Shown: in pieces, positions 5,903 to 12,501 of the stretch | How the letters are laid out: every line of letters begins with the position of its first letter | How positions within the stretch are numbered: the first letter of the stretch is position 1 | Assembly: GCA_937892345.1 (NCBI GenBank) | Contig: CALAGF010000182.1 | Coordinates: 1-12,941 of the forward strand | Reading direction: 5' to 3' | Length of the DNA stretch: 12,941 bases | Source: an uncultured Rhodocyclaceae bacterium | GTDB lineage: Bacteria > Pseudomonadota > Gammaproteobacteria > Burkholderiales > Rhodocyclaceae | Position numbers and translations under genes: made by a program | The notes under the pieces: model-generated | The model's database searches: none | What the model was told of the DNA's origin: nothing | The model's input: the letters and a program-made list of their open reading frames with translations, nothing else

Positions 5903-7309
5903 TCAGCGTGACGTCCAGGGCAGGGGTTCGAACCAGTTCGGACGATAGGGTTGCAGTTGCTGGCGAGCTTGTTCGATTTCCTGCTCGCCCTGTTCAATTC
6001 GCCAGACCTTGGGTTCAGCGGCTGGCGAACCTGCATCAGCCCCCTCGCCGCCAGCTGCATCGCTTTTCTGCCCGGCCAACTCACGGGCATCGCGCACAAT
6101 ACGCGGCGTGATAATGACCACGGTTTCCGTGTTGTTGGCCCCTTCGGTGCGGGTAGAAAAGAGAGTACCGACAACCGGCATGTCACCCAGCACCGGGATA
6201 CCGCTCTGTTCCTGGGTACTGATTTTCTTCAGCAGGCCGCCGATGAAGACAGACTGGCCATCCTCGCACAGGAACTCGGTCGTCACTTCCGTGCTCTTTT
6301 TGCTCGGAATCCCCGCGTTGACCGTTGCAGAGCTGACTTCCGGATGAACCTTGAGCAGTATCCGCCCCTGCTGATCGACCGAAGGTGTCACCTTCAGAAT
6401 CACGCCTGACTCGAGAAACTGGATGCTTTCGCTCGTCACCTGATTGATCGTGGTTGTCACCTTGTACCCGGTGCTATTGCCGATGACGGTCTTGGCTTCT
6501 TGATTCTCCAGCGCCAACAGGGTCGGAGAGGAGAGGGTACGCACCCGGTTGCGCGTCGTCTGCGCCTCCAGGAACATGCTCAGCCCGTTATCGACGAAGC
6601 TCAGGAAAAATCCGGGGCGTTTGGCGCCACCAATCGCGTCCCCCTGGGACAGGCCCTCAGTGCCGACTTTCCCCTTGGAGCCACCAAAAATCCGGCTCCA
6701 ATCAACGCCGAACACTTCACCATCATCCAGGATGATGTCCATCACCTTGGCCTCAATCAGGATCTGCTTCGGCCGGACATCAATTTCTTCAAGTAGTTTC
6801 TCGGCGCGCGTCAGATAGGACGGCACATCCTCGATCACGATCATGCGCCGCTGGATCAGGGGCGTAACCTTCCCTGCCTTCGAAAGATGCTTGGCCAAGA
6901 TATCGGCAACCTGACGCGGATCGGAATAATTCACCTTGAAGCTTTTCACCCGAACATAGCCATCGGAATGATCGAGCCCGACATCCTTTCGTTCGACAAT
7001 GAAATACTCGCCCTTTCTGAACTCGACCACATAGCCCGCCGCCTCGGCAACGCGAAAAATCGCGTCATGCACCGAAATATCGTAAAGATTGAGCGAAATA
7101 TTGCCGGTGATGGTTTTGCCCAGCACGATGTTGACCCTGTCTTTTTTGGACAGCACATCGAAGATGTCGATGACCGGCGTATCGCGAAAGCTCAGCGAAA
7201 TTTTTTGCCGCACGACCGGCACCGGGGTTTTCTCCGCCGCACCCAGGTCGACCGCAGAAACCAGCGCAAGGTAAATCGCCAGACACCCCATGAAGCGCGA
7301 AGCCTTCAT
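5903..7309 (-). CDS. mshL: MSHA-type pilus secretin MshL
   Basis: Outer-membrane secretin forming the ring through which the pilus leaves the cell. The 468-residue protein has a Sec signal (about 1-24, LVSAVDLGAA), a secretin/TonB-type N0 domain (36-105) and one N1/KH-like domain (120-190, ending in IDVRPKQILIEAKVMDI). The beta-barrel secretin core follows (about 255-405): VRTLSSPTLLALENQEA, VFIGGLLK (354-361), IPVLGDMPVVGTLFS (371-385) and VVIITPRIV (397-405). A single short N1 repeat fits MshL better than PilQ, which has more N-domains and an AMIN domain. After the barrel comes a 60-residue tail, Gly/Ala-rich, then Glu/Gln-rich and ending in NWFEPLPWTSR. The ATG overlaps the mshK stop as ATGA. 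It is the last gene of the operon, and no mshM, mshN, mshE or mshG follows. Confidence 0.88.
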   Translation of the reverse strand: MKASRFMGCLAIYLALVSAVDLGAAEKTPVPVVRQKISLSFRDTPVIDIFDVLSKKDRVNIVLGKTITGNISLNLYDISVHDAIFRVAEAAGYVVEFRKGEYFIVERKDVGLDHSDGYVRVKSFKVNYSDPRQVADILAKHLSKAGKVTPLIQRRMIVIEDVPSYLTRAEKLLEEIDVRPKQILIEAKVMDIILDDGEVFGVDWSRIFGGSKGKVGTEGLSQGDAIGGAKRPGFFLSFVDNGLSMFLEAQTTRNRVRTLSSPTLLALENQEAKTVIGNSTGYKVTTTINQVTSESIQFLESGVILKVTPSVDQQGRILLKVHPEVSSATVNAGIPSKKSTEVTTEFLCEDGQSVFIGGLLKKISTQEQSGIPVLGDMPVVGTLFSTRTEGANNTETVVIITPRIVRDARELAGQKSDAAGGEGADAGSPAAEPKVWRIEQGEQEIEQARQQLQPYRPNWFEPLPWTSR

Positions 7310-7677
7310 TCCTGCCCCCTCTTTTGTTCATTTTTCGACGGTGGCGGCAGGATATCGACCACGAAACGCCGCCCCTCCTTGAGGAAAACCGCCTGTCTGG
7401 GCAGAACCTGACGCAGCCGGTAGCCGTCAATCTCATCACCCAGTCGCAATCTTCGATTGTCAATCATCACCATTGACTCACGCCCTGCAACCATCACTGC
7501 GCTTAACTTCGGCGGCCAGGTTGCAGCAGATGCGTCACTGCCGGAAGCTGTTGCATCGCCCGTAGCAAGGTAGCCGGGGCGAGCAAATGGATCTTTCTGC
7601 AAACCCAGGTCAAGCGCCCACACCGGACTTGATGTCAGTCCGCAGAGAGTCGCCAAAAGCAGAGCCTCTCGTTTCAC
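7306..7677 (-). CDS. mshK: MshK/PilP-like pilus assembly protein
   Basis: A 123-residue secreted protein. It has a Sec signal (1-21, ending SSPVWA), a short acidic and Ser/Ala-rich linker, and a compact beta domain at 57-110 (LSAVMVAGRESMVMIDNRR, LRLGDEIDGYRLRQV, RRFVVDI). This pattern resembles the homology region of PilP and GspC, which links the inner-membrane complex to the N-terminal domains of the secretin. In MSHA operons the gene just before mshL is mshK. The start is GTG, overlapping the mshJ stop as GTGA, and the end overlaps mshL as ATGA, so the three are translationally coupled. No lipobox is present (the Cys at 12 lies within the hydrophobic core), unlike PilP of many type IVa systems. 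The name rests on position, size and the beta-domain pattern, since this family is poorly conserved. Confidence 0.75.
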   Translation of the reverse strand: MKREALLLATLCGLTSSPVWALDLGLQKDPFARPGYLATGDATASGSDASAATWPPKLSAVMVAGRESMVMIDNRRLRLGDEIDGYRLRQVLPRQAVFLKEGRRFVVDILPPPSKNEQKRGQE

Positions 7678-8285
7678 TTGACCTCGCCTTCGGCACCCGG
7701 CATCAGGAGCAAGGTCAGTTCGATGGTGATTTTTCGACCTTCCTCGGTCTCTTGTGCACGCATTTCATAACTGTCGATTCGCGCCTGGGCGCCAAATTTT
7801 TCCGAAAAATCCAGCATCCATGACGCCAGATCAAGATAGGTACCGCTGGCCCCCACTGAAAACCGCAGCGCGCCAGGCACAGACTGGCGCACCGGCGAGG
7901 CCGCCTGCCCCGGCAATGCCTTGACATCGGGATGAACCGTGAGCAGCGCAACGCGATGCGCCTTTGCCACCTGATCCAGCACTTCAATGAGGGTGGTCAC
8001 GATTGCGTCTTCACTGCCTTCCAGCCGCGCCCGCCCTGTCGGCTGACGCGCTTCGAGTGCAGCTACGGCAGCCCGGAGACGACCGATCTCAGCATCCTGA
8101 ACGGGTTGGGTGCCGGCTCGCAACTCAAGCAATTGACGCTGATCGAGTTGCTGTTGGTAAGTCGCCAATGGCGCGCGCAGCACCAGTACCCAGCCTTCAA
8201 GCGCCAGCACGGCAACCAGCAGCGCGCCCATGCCGGCAACCAGCCTGAGGTCAAAACGTGAAAGGCTACGAACGAGCGCCTCCAT
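7674..8285 (-). CDS. mshJ: MshJ/PilO-like inner-membrane assembly protein
   Basis: A 203-residue bitopic inner-membrane protein. A short cytoplasmic N-terminus is followed by one membrane helix (about 15-37), a periplasmic coiled coil (42-82, rich in Gln, Leu, Arg and Ala) and a ferredoxin-like domain (95-196). The last contains LRFSVGASGTYLDLASWMLDF, the strand-helix signature of PilO/GspM proteins. PilO-type proteins pair with PilN in the alignment complex between the cytoplasmic PilM and the secretin. It sits between the PilN-like gene (stop and start share one base, TAATG) and mshK (GTGA overlap), exactly where MshJ is expected. The family is divergent in sequence, so naming depends on topology and order. 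No missing parts are seen. Confidence 0.8.
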   Translation of the reverse strand: MEALVRSLSRFDLRLVAGMGALLVAVLALEGWVLVLRAPLATYQQQLDQRQLLELRAGTQPVQDAEIGRLRAAVAALEARQPTGRARLEGSEDAIVTTLIEVLDQVAKAHRVALLTVHPDVKALPGQAASPVRQSVPGALRFSVGASGTYLDLASWMLDFSEKFGAQARIDSYEMRAQETEEGRKITIELTLLLMPGAEGEVK

Positions 8286-8827
8286 TATTTCCCTGCCTCT
8301 GGCACCAGCTTCATGGCCAAGGTAAAGGCAATGGCCTGCTGATCGCCGGACGCGCCCGGCTTGCTGTCGATCAGCCGGACCTCGGCAACCCCCGGCTGTG
8401 CGGACAGATTCCGCATGAAAGCCGCCAGCCGTGCATGCCCAAGGGCTGCGCCATTGATCTGCACGCGGGCCTGCGCAGCTTGCTCGAAGTTCATGCTTTC
8501 AAACCAGACATCAGGGGCATGTGCGACATCAATCGCTCGCAGCAAGACCCGCATACTACTGCCCTCTATGCTGCCGCCATCCGCCAATCTGGCCTGAAGT
8601 ACCTTGTAATGCTGTTGCAGGCTGGCCAATTCGGCCTGCTGCTGACGGACAAGCTGTTCTTGTTGTTCGAAACCTGTGATGGCAAGGCTGTCGCGCTGGG
8701 TCAACATGGCGAGCGCACCACGCGCCAAGCCAACCACAAGGCACACCACCAAAGCAGCCAATCCCAGTTGACGCAAAATGCGGCGCAAGCGATGTTGCTG
8801 CCGGTAGTCATCCGGAATCAGGTCCAT
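8285..8827 (-). CDS. PilN-like pilus assembly protein (second MshI-type protein)
   Basis: A 180-residue bitopic inner-membrane protein. The N-terminus MDLIPDDYRQQ resembles the conserved cytoplasmic PilN motif that docks on PilM. A membrane helix follows (about 21-42), then a Gln/Leu-rich coiled coil (52-83) and a PilN fold (105-175) with VQINGAALGHARLAAFMRN and GVAEVRLID. The ATG at 8827 is chosen because it lies one base after the mshI stop and begins the conserved motif; a longer frame reaching 8983 only overlaps mshI in another phase, and a GTG at 8842 is a weaker alternative. It should bind the actin-like MshI in the cytoplasm and pair with MshJ in the periplasm. Some MSHA loci label such a gene mshI2, so no symbol is given. 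Confidence 0.8.
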   Translation of the reverse strand: MDLIPDDYRQQHRLRRILRQLGLAALVVCLVVGLARGALAMLTQRDSLAITGFEQQEQLVRQQQAELASLQQHYKVLQARLADGGSIEGSSMRVLLRAIDVAHAPDVWFESMNFEQAAQARVQINGAALGHARLAAFMRNLSAQPGVAEVRLIDSKPGASGDQQAIAFTLAMKLVPEAGK

Positions 8828-8828
8828 A

Positions 8829-9944
8829 TCAGCCAAGTTCACGTACCTCACGCAAAGCCAGGCCGGTAGCCAGCACGATACCGGGACGCAAGCCGAGTTG
8901 CGGTCGAATCCGCGCATCATGCGCAAACAAGGACACCGGCTCCAAGGGTACGACAGGCACCTGCAACTGGCTCTGGAAACCATTCAGCAAGCTGGGATAG
9001 CGCGCAGCACTGCCCGCCAGATAAATCACATCAACCGACTTTCCACGGGTCTTGGATGCCATGTACACCAGCGTCTTGTTGATTTCCTGCAAGAGCACCG
9101 CCATTTCGGGACGCAATAACTCAAGGACCGTACTCTGACTCTCCGCAGCATTGCCACTCGACTCCAGCTCATGCAACAGGTGCAGGGCAAGCGCCTCGGG
9201 CATCTCCAGCACTTTTTGCAAACGGCTGACCAAGGCGCCTTCAGAAAACGAGACCTGCCGGTCAAGAATCAGGCGCCGCCCCCAGATCACACTGAGAAAG
9301 CTGGCATTCAGGCCCACATTGATCAACAGGGCATTGGGGAGCTTGGGAAACTCGCGCCAGTGTTGCGCGCCGGAATGCCGCACCAGGCGGGAAAGGGCAT
9401 TCGGGCCGACATCAAGCGCCACCGCCTCCAGGCCAATGGCCGTGAGCTGGTCCAGATACTCGGTCACTTTCGTGCGTGAAGCCAATGCCACCAGCGCCTC
9501 ACCCTGCTCTGCCTCTGATTCGGCGGGGCGCAGGCTCATGAAATCCACCACCGTATCATCCAGCTCGTCGGGCATGCGTTCACGCAAGGCAACGACCAAA
9601 GCCTCGTCATCCGACTGTCCCGGCTGACGGCGAAAGCTCATGGTGCTGATCTTCACATCCTTGTTCGACAAACTGGACACAACCCGTTTGCCAACAAAGG
9701 GGTAGGCTTTGAAGGCCGATTGCAACAAGGCCTTGAATTCGCGCGGCCGTTCCGCCAATGCCTCGCGGGCACCTTCAAGGGGCAGCGCAGCCATCGCCCG
9801 AATCCGCGCGCCACTCGCCGTTTGTTCCATCTGCACGAGGTTGACCGCAGATTTCCCCAGGTAGAGGCCGATTGCCGGCGCACGACTAAAGTGCACGGTA
9901 AATGCGTCAGACAAATGCTTCAAGTTAGTTAGAGGGAGGCGCAT
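8829..9944 (-). CDS. mshI: MshI/PilM-like actin-fold pilus assembly protein
   Basis: A 371-residue cytoplasmic protein of the PilM type, an actin-like nucleotide-binding fold that recruits PilN and connects to the pilus motor. Features in order: IGLYLGKSAVNLVQME (25-40), equivalent to the first phosphate loop; a 1C-like subdomain with LSNKDVKISTMSF; the second core LINVGLNASFLSVIWG (207-222) followed by the RQVSFSEGAL loop; EMAVLLQEINKTLVYM (280-295); and the adenosine-site-like YLAGSAARYPSLLNGF (308-323), ending in VLATGLALREV. No signal peptide or membrane segment is seen. It opens the assembly half of the operon, 65 bases after the preceding stop. The Shine-Dalgarno region before the ATG is weak. 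Its job as MshI is inferred from fold and from the PilN-, PilO- and PilP-like genes that follow. Confidence 0.84.
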   Translation of the reverse strand: MRLPLTNLKHLSDAFTVHFSRAPAIGLYLGKSAVNLVQMEQTASGARIRAMAALPLEGAREALAERPREFKALLQSAFKAYPFVGKRVVSSLSNKDVKISTMSFRRQPGQSDDEALVVALRERMPDELDDTVVDFMSLRPAESEAEQGEALVALASRTKVTEYLDQLTAIGLEAVALDVGPNALSRLVRHSGAQHWREFPKLPNALLINVGLNASFLSVIWGRRLILDRQVSFSEGALVSRLQKVLEMPEALALHLLHELESSGNAAESQSTVLELLRPEMAVLLQEINKTLVYMASKTRGKSVDVIYLAGSAARYPSLLNGFQSQLQVPVVPLEPVSLFAHDARIRPQLGLRPGIVLATGLALREVRELG

Positions 9945-10009
9945 CGTGGCATCAGTGAATTAACGCCGCAATCATAGCGGTTTTGGCACGTACGAATGCT
10001 CTCTCACGA
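9945..10009 (-). promoter_or_regulatory. Only sizeable gap within the pilus operon, with a possible internal promoter
   Basis: These 65 bases separate the structural half from the assembly half of the operon. On the minus strand TATGAT (9976 down to 9971) could be a -10 box; at 17 bases the -35 position reads GCATTC, which is poor. A four-base-pair CCGC/GCGG stem surrounds it but has no T-tract, so it is not a convincing terminator. An internal promoter is only a possibility. Confidence 0.22.
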
Positions 10010-10960
10010 TCAATAGGTACACGGTGGGTAATAGGTAACTGTTAAAGCAGGCCGAAAGTCAGAAGAACTCGTATCGCTACTATACAAATAGTGGTTCTCA
10101 GTAGAGGAAGATTTCAGCAACACGCCGTAATTAGGAAAACGCCCCAACATCCATGCATTGGTGGCCTCTGTGATATCAAGCTCGATATAGTAGTACGTTC
10201 CCAAATACCAAGAATAGCTGTAATAGATGGGAGACTCGCTGACATGAGTACTGTGAAAATCCCCACCAGAACTACTCCAAAACGCGCTACTACTGCGGCG
10301 AGTCCAATTTGCGCCACTAGAACTCTGACCATTACCTTCCTGCCAAAAAGACTGCACTCGATATGCCGAGACGGTAGCACCACCATCGGGAGAGTCAAAA
10401 TAGATACGCAACAAGGCTTCGGTCACAAGGCTTTTAAGGGGAATTGCCGCCAGATCGAATTGAATCAATGGGTAGCGCTCACTTTTTTTCAGACGCATTC
10501 TGCTTTCGTCTCCGAAGTTGGTATTCGACCCTTCGCGAATATAGGTATCTATACCTGTACTCCCAGGAGCCAACGACTGAGATTGGGTGGCGGATTGGTA
10601 TACGATCACATTACTACGGCGAACAGTTACTGAACTGCCTTTGTAAGTGCCGGTGGACACCAGCGTGAGAGTGTTACCAGTTGCTGTCGTCGCGTAAGCG
10701 CTATAGGCAGCACTCCCGAAGGCCGACTGGCTCCAGGGTGAGGCCGCAGTGGGATAGGTCGCACCACAGCCAAGCGACTGAACACGGGCATTCAAGGCGA
10801 GCAGGCCGGCTTCGGCGGCGTATCGCGCATGGTCAATATCACTTTCCCGCCCTTGCAAAACGGTATTGACGCCCTTTTCCCGGTTGACCGCGTAAGCGAG
10901 CACGGCCACCAGGCTCATCAACATCACCACCGGGATCAGCATGAAGCCACGCTCCTTCAC
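10010..10960 (-). CDS. MshP/PilX-like minor pilin fused to a DNRLRE/CBM96-like domain
   Basis: A 316-residue protein in two parts. Residues 1-60 look like MshP/PilX: a basic leader KERG, then FMLIPVVMLMSLVAVLAYAV as the hydrophobic helix and AAEAGLLALNARVQ continuing it. Residue +5 after Gly5 is Pro rather than Glu, as in GspK/PilX-type subunits that start the fibre and sit at its tip. Residues 136-311 match a DNRLRE/CBM96 beta-sandwich: DTYIREGSNTNFGDESRMRL (138-157), LIQFDLAAIP, ALLRIYF, VQSFWQEGN, LDITEATNAWM, YGVLLKSSS, then ALTVTYYP. This domain family occurs in extracellular and carbohydrate-binding proteins. It is rich in Ser, Tyr and Trp, and its DNA has distinctly lower G+C. Cys65 and Cys314 could form a disulfide. 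The GTG start overlaps the mshO stop as GTGA. A surface adhesin role is inferred. Confidence 0.82.
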   Translation of the reverse strand: MKERGFMLIPVVMLMSLVAVLAYAVNREKGVNTVLQGRESDIDHARYAAEAGLLALNARVQSLGCGATYPTAASPWSQSAFGSAAYSAYATTATGNTLTLVSTGTYKGSSVTVRRSNVIVYQSATQSQSLAPGSTGIDTYIREGSNTNFGDESRMRLKKSERYPLIQFDLAAIPLKSLVTEALLRIYFDSPDGGATVSAYRVQSFWQEGNGQSSSGANWTRRSSSAFWSSSGGDFHSTHVSESPIYYSYSWYLGTYYYIELDITEATNAWMLGRFPNYGVLLKSSSTENHYLYSSDTSSSDFRPALTVTYYPPCTY

Positions 10961-11493
10961 ATCAGCCCCCCGCCGAAGCGAATCTGGGTCCGCAAACTCA
11001 GGCTCGTTCCTGCGCCCTGACTCAAGGTGAGAGTGAGCACGCCCGTATGCCGGTCCAGCGGCCCCATGGCAGCAGGCAAGCTCGCAGAAAAGCTATCAAC
11101 GTAATTGGCCAGCACTGCGCTACCGCTACACGTGGTATCGGCTGTGGTGGTTTCAATCAGCTGGCGCGTGGCACTCTTGCGACAGTACATCGTGCACGCA
11201 CTGCCGCTGCAACCGGCAGGTGCAAACCAATCGCCAGTAGTGCCTGCACTTGGCAGCGTCAGGGGTTTGGGGGCTAGGCTACGTGCACGGTCAACCAGCT
11301 TGTCGAGGGCAAAACGCCCCTGATATGTCAATTCGTTGCTTGCGCGTCGCTCGGTACGGACATCAAGCGCCAACTTGGTCACTGAGTTCAGCGAGAGTAG
11401 CAGCAGGGTGCCAATGACCACGGAAACCATCAACTCCAGCAAGGTCATGCCACGCTGCCACAGCGGGGAAAAAGGCCCAACCCTCACCACCAT
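10957..11493 (-). CDS. mshO: MshO-like prepilin (PilW/GspJ type)
   Basis: A 178-residue minor prepilin. A 15-residue leader ends in WQRG; prepilin peptidase should cut between Gly15 and Met16 of RGMTLLELMV, with Glu20 at the required +5 position. The hydrophobic helix runs to about residue 43, followed by a helical stalk (ALDVRTERRASNELTYQGRFALDKL) typical of PilW/GspJ/MshO and a Cys-rich beta head (four cysteines between about 95 and 123: AGCSGSACTMYC and TTCSGS). The ATG overlaps the end of the MshD-like gene by 10 bases; a later GTG would shorten the leader but keep the cleavage site. Its place third after the pilin and before the MshP-like gene agrees with the C-D-O-P order of MSHA loci. 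Confidence 0.78.
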   Translation of the reverse strand: MVVRVGPFSPLWQRGMTLLELMVSVVIGTLLLLSLNSVTKLALDVRTERRASNELTYQGRFALDKLVDRARSLAPKPLTLPSAGTTGDWFAPAGCSGSACTMYCRKSATRQLIETTTADTTCSGSAVLANYVDSFSASLPAAMGPLDRHTGVLTLTLSQGAGTSLSLRTQIRFGGGLM

Positions 11494-11915
11494 CTCCCTA
11501 CCAGGGTTTCCAGTGCGTTATTACTGCCATCAGCCTCGAAATACACTTTGACACGCAGCATGCCGGTGTTCGATGTCGTCAAGGCATGCGCGGTCGTGGT
11601 GGTACAGCGATAAAAAACAACCACCCGGCGATTTGCCGTACCGGCAGGATCTGAGTAAGCCGTTTTGATCGTACTTGTCGTATCCGAGATAGAGGTCGCT
11701 GCATACAACTCGCTATAGGGACGACTTAGTACATCTTCCATTTTTTCCCGCAAGCTCAGCGCCCGCTCAGGCACGCTGGTAGCGCTACCTTGCAGCGCGG
11801 AGGAAAGCGCATTCATCGCCGGCACCAGCAAGATCATCAACAAAATCAGCGCCAGCAAAGTCTCCACGTAGGAAAAGCCGGCATCAGGAGAGGCACAACG
11901 CGCTCGAATGAACAT
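11484..11915 (-). CDS. mshD: MshD-like prepilin (PilV/GspI type)
   Basis: A 143-residue minor prepilin with a 13-residue leader ending in DAG. The cleavage site is AG/FSYVETLLALILLMI, with Phe14 as the new N-terminus and Glu18 at +5. The hydrophobic helix (14-37) continues into an amphipathic stalk (SSALQGSATSVPERALSLREKMEDVL). The small head is rich in Thr and Ser (TTTTAHALTTSNTG) and ends in RVKVYFEADG and GRWW. GspI/PilV proteins are small with one stalk and a weakly conserved head, as here. It starts one base after the MshC-like stop (TGA-a-ATG) and overlaps mshO by 10 bases. The name MshD comes from class and order; sequence identity was not measured. Confidence 0.75.
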   Translation of the reverse strand: MFIRARCASPDAGFSYVETLLALILLMILLVPAMNALSSALQGSATSVPERALSLREKMEDVLSRPYSELYAATSISDTTSTIKTAYSDPAGTANRRVVVFYRCTTTTAHALTTSNTGMLRVKVYFEADGSNNALETLVGRWW

Positions 11916-11916
11916 T

Positions 11917-12489
11917 TCAGGGCAAGCTCACCAGACCGGTGATTTCCTGAATCGCCACCAGCTTGACACCGGCGGCACCGGTCAAGCGGACGCCGCTCCC
12001 CGCTTCGAGGGCGCCTTGGTCACTACCGGCACCATCGAAGGCACGCAACTGCGTCGCACCGGGATAGATCAACAATTGCCCCCAGGCACCAGAAGCCATA
12101 AAACGCGCCTCCAATGTCGAGTTGCCAAACAATGCGTTACTTGAAGGCGTCAGATTGACCGCTTGCCGGGTGAGCGGATCCAGCACCGCAGCGGTGCCCG
12201 ACGCGGGGGGGATGTCAGCGTATGCATTAGAAATGTAAAGCCGCAAGCTTCCCGGCGCGGACCTGCCGTCCACAAGGACATATTTTCCTGTGCGCCGCGC
12301 TTCGCTCATTGCGAGCCGTAGCACGCCGGCCACTTCGCCGGCCAGCAGGTCTGCCTGCGGTGCCGCCAGGGTGTTCAGGGATGGGACGGCAGCAGCAGCC
12401 AGCAAGCCCACAATGAACACCACCAATAACATTTCGGCCAGCGTGAAGGCACGCTGGCCGAAATGGCTGCGCCATGCCGTCAAAGGCAT
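11917..12489 (-). CDS. mshC: MshC-like prepilin (GspH/FimT type)
   Basis: A 190-residue minor prepilin. The leader reads MPLTAWRSHFGQRA and the mature part begins FTLAEMLLVVFIVGLLAAAAVPSL, with Glu19 at +5. The residue before the cut is Ala14 instead of the near-universal Gly. After the helix comes the GspH-like stalk (EVAGVLRLAMSEARRTGKYVLV), whose R-LAxSEARRTG pattern is typical of GspH/FimT, then a beta head (SLRLYISNAY, LRAFDGAGSDQGALEAG, KLVAIQEITGLVSL). The ATG is 12 bases after the pilin stop, with no strong Shine-Dalgarno sequence. In GspH-type systems such a protein forms part of the tip complex. Position directly after the pilin fits MshC. Confidence 0.78.
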   Translation of the reverse strand: MPLTAWRSHFGQRAFTLAEMLLVVFIVGLLAAAAVPSLNTLAAPQADLLAGEVAGVLRLAMSEARRTGKYVLVDGRSAPGSLRLYISNAYADIPPASGTAAVLDPLTRQAVNLTPSSNALFGNSTLEARFMASGAWGQLLIYPGATQLRAFDGAGSDQGALEAGSGVRLTGAAGVKLVAIQEITGLVSLP

Positions 12490-12501
12490 GCCGCTTCAGC
12501 C

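Noticed and set aside
8285..8983. Longer version of the PilN-like gene (232 codons)
   Set aside because: The extra 52 codons overlap mshI in a different phase and encode a Cys/Arg-rich sequence unlike any PilN N-terminus. MDLIPDDY one base after the mshI stop is the sensible start.
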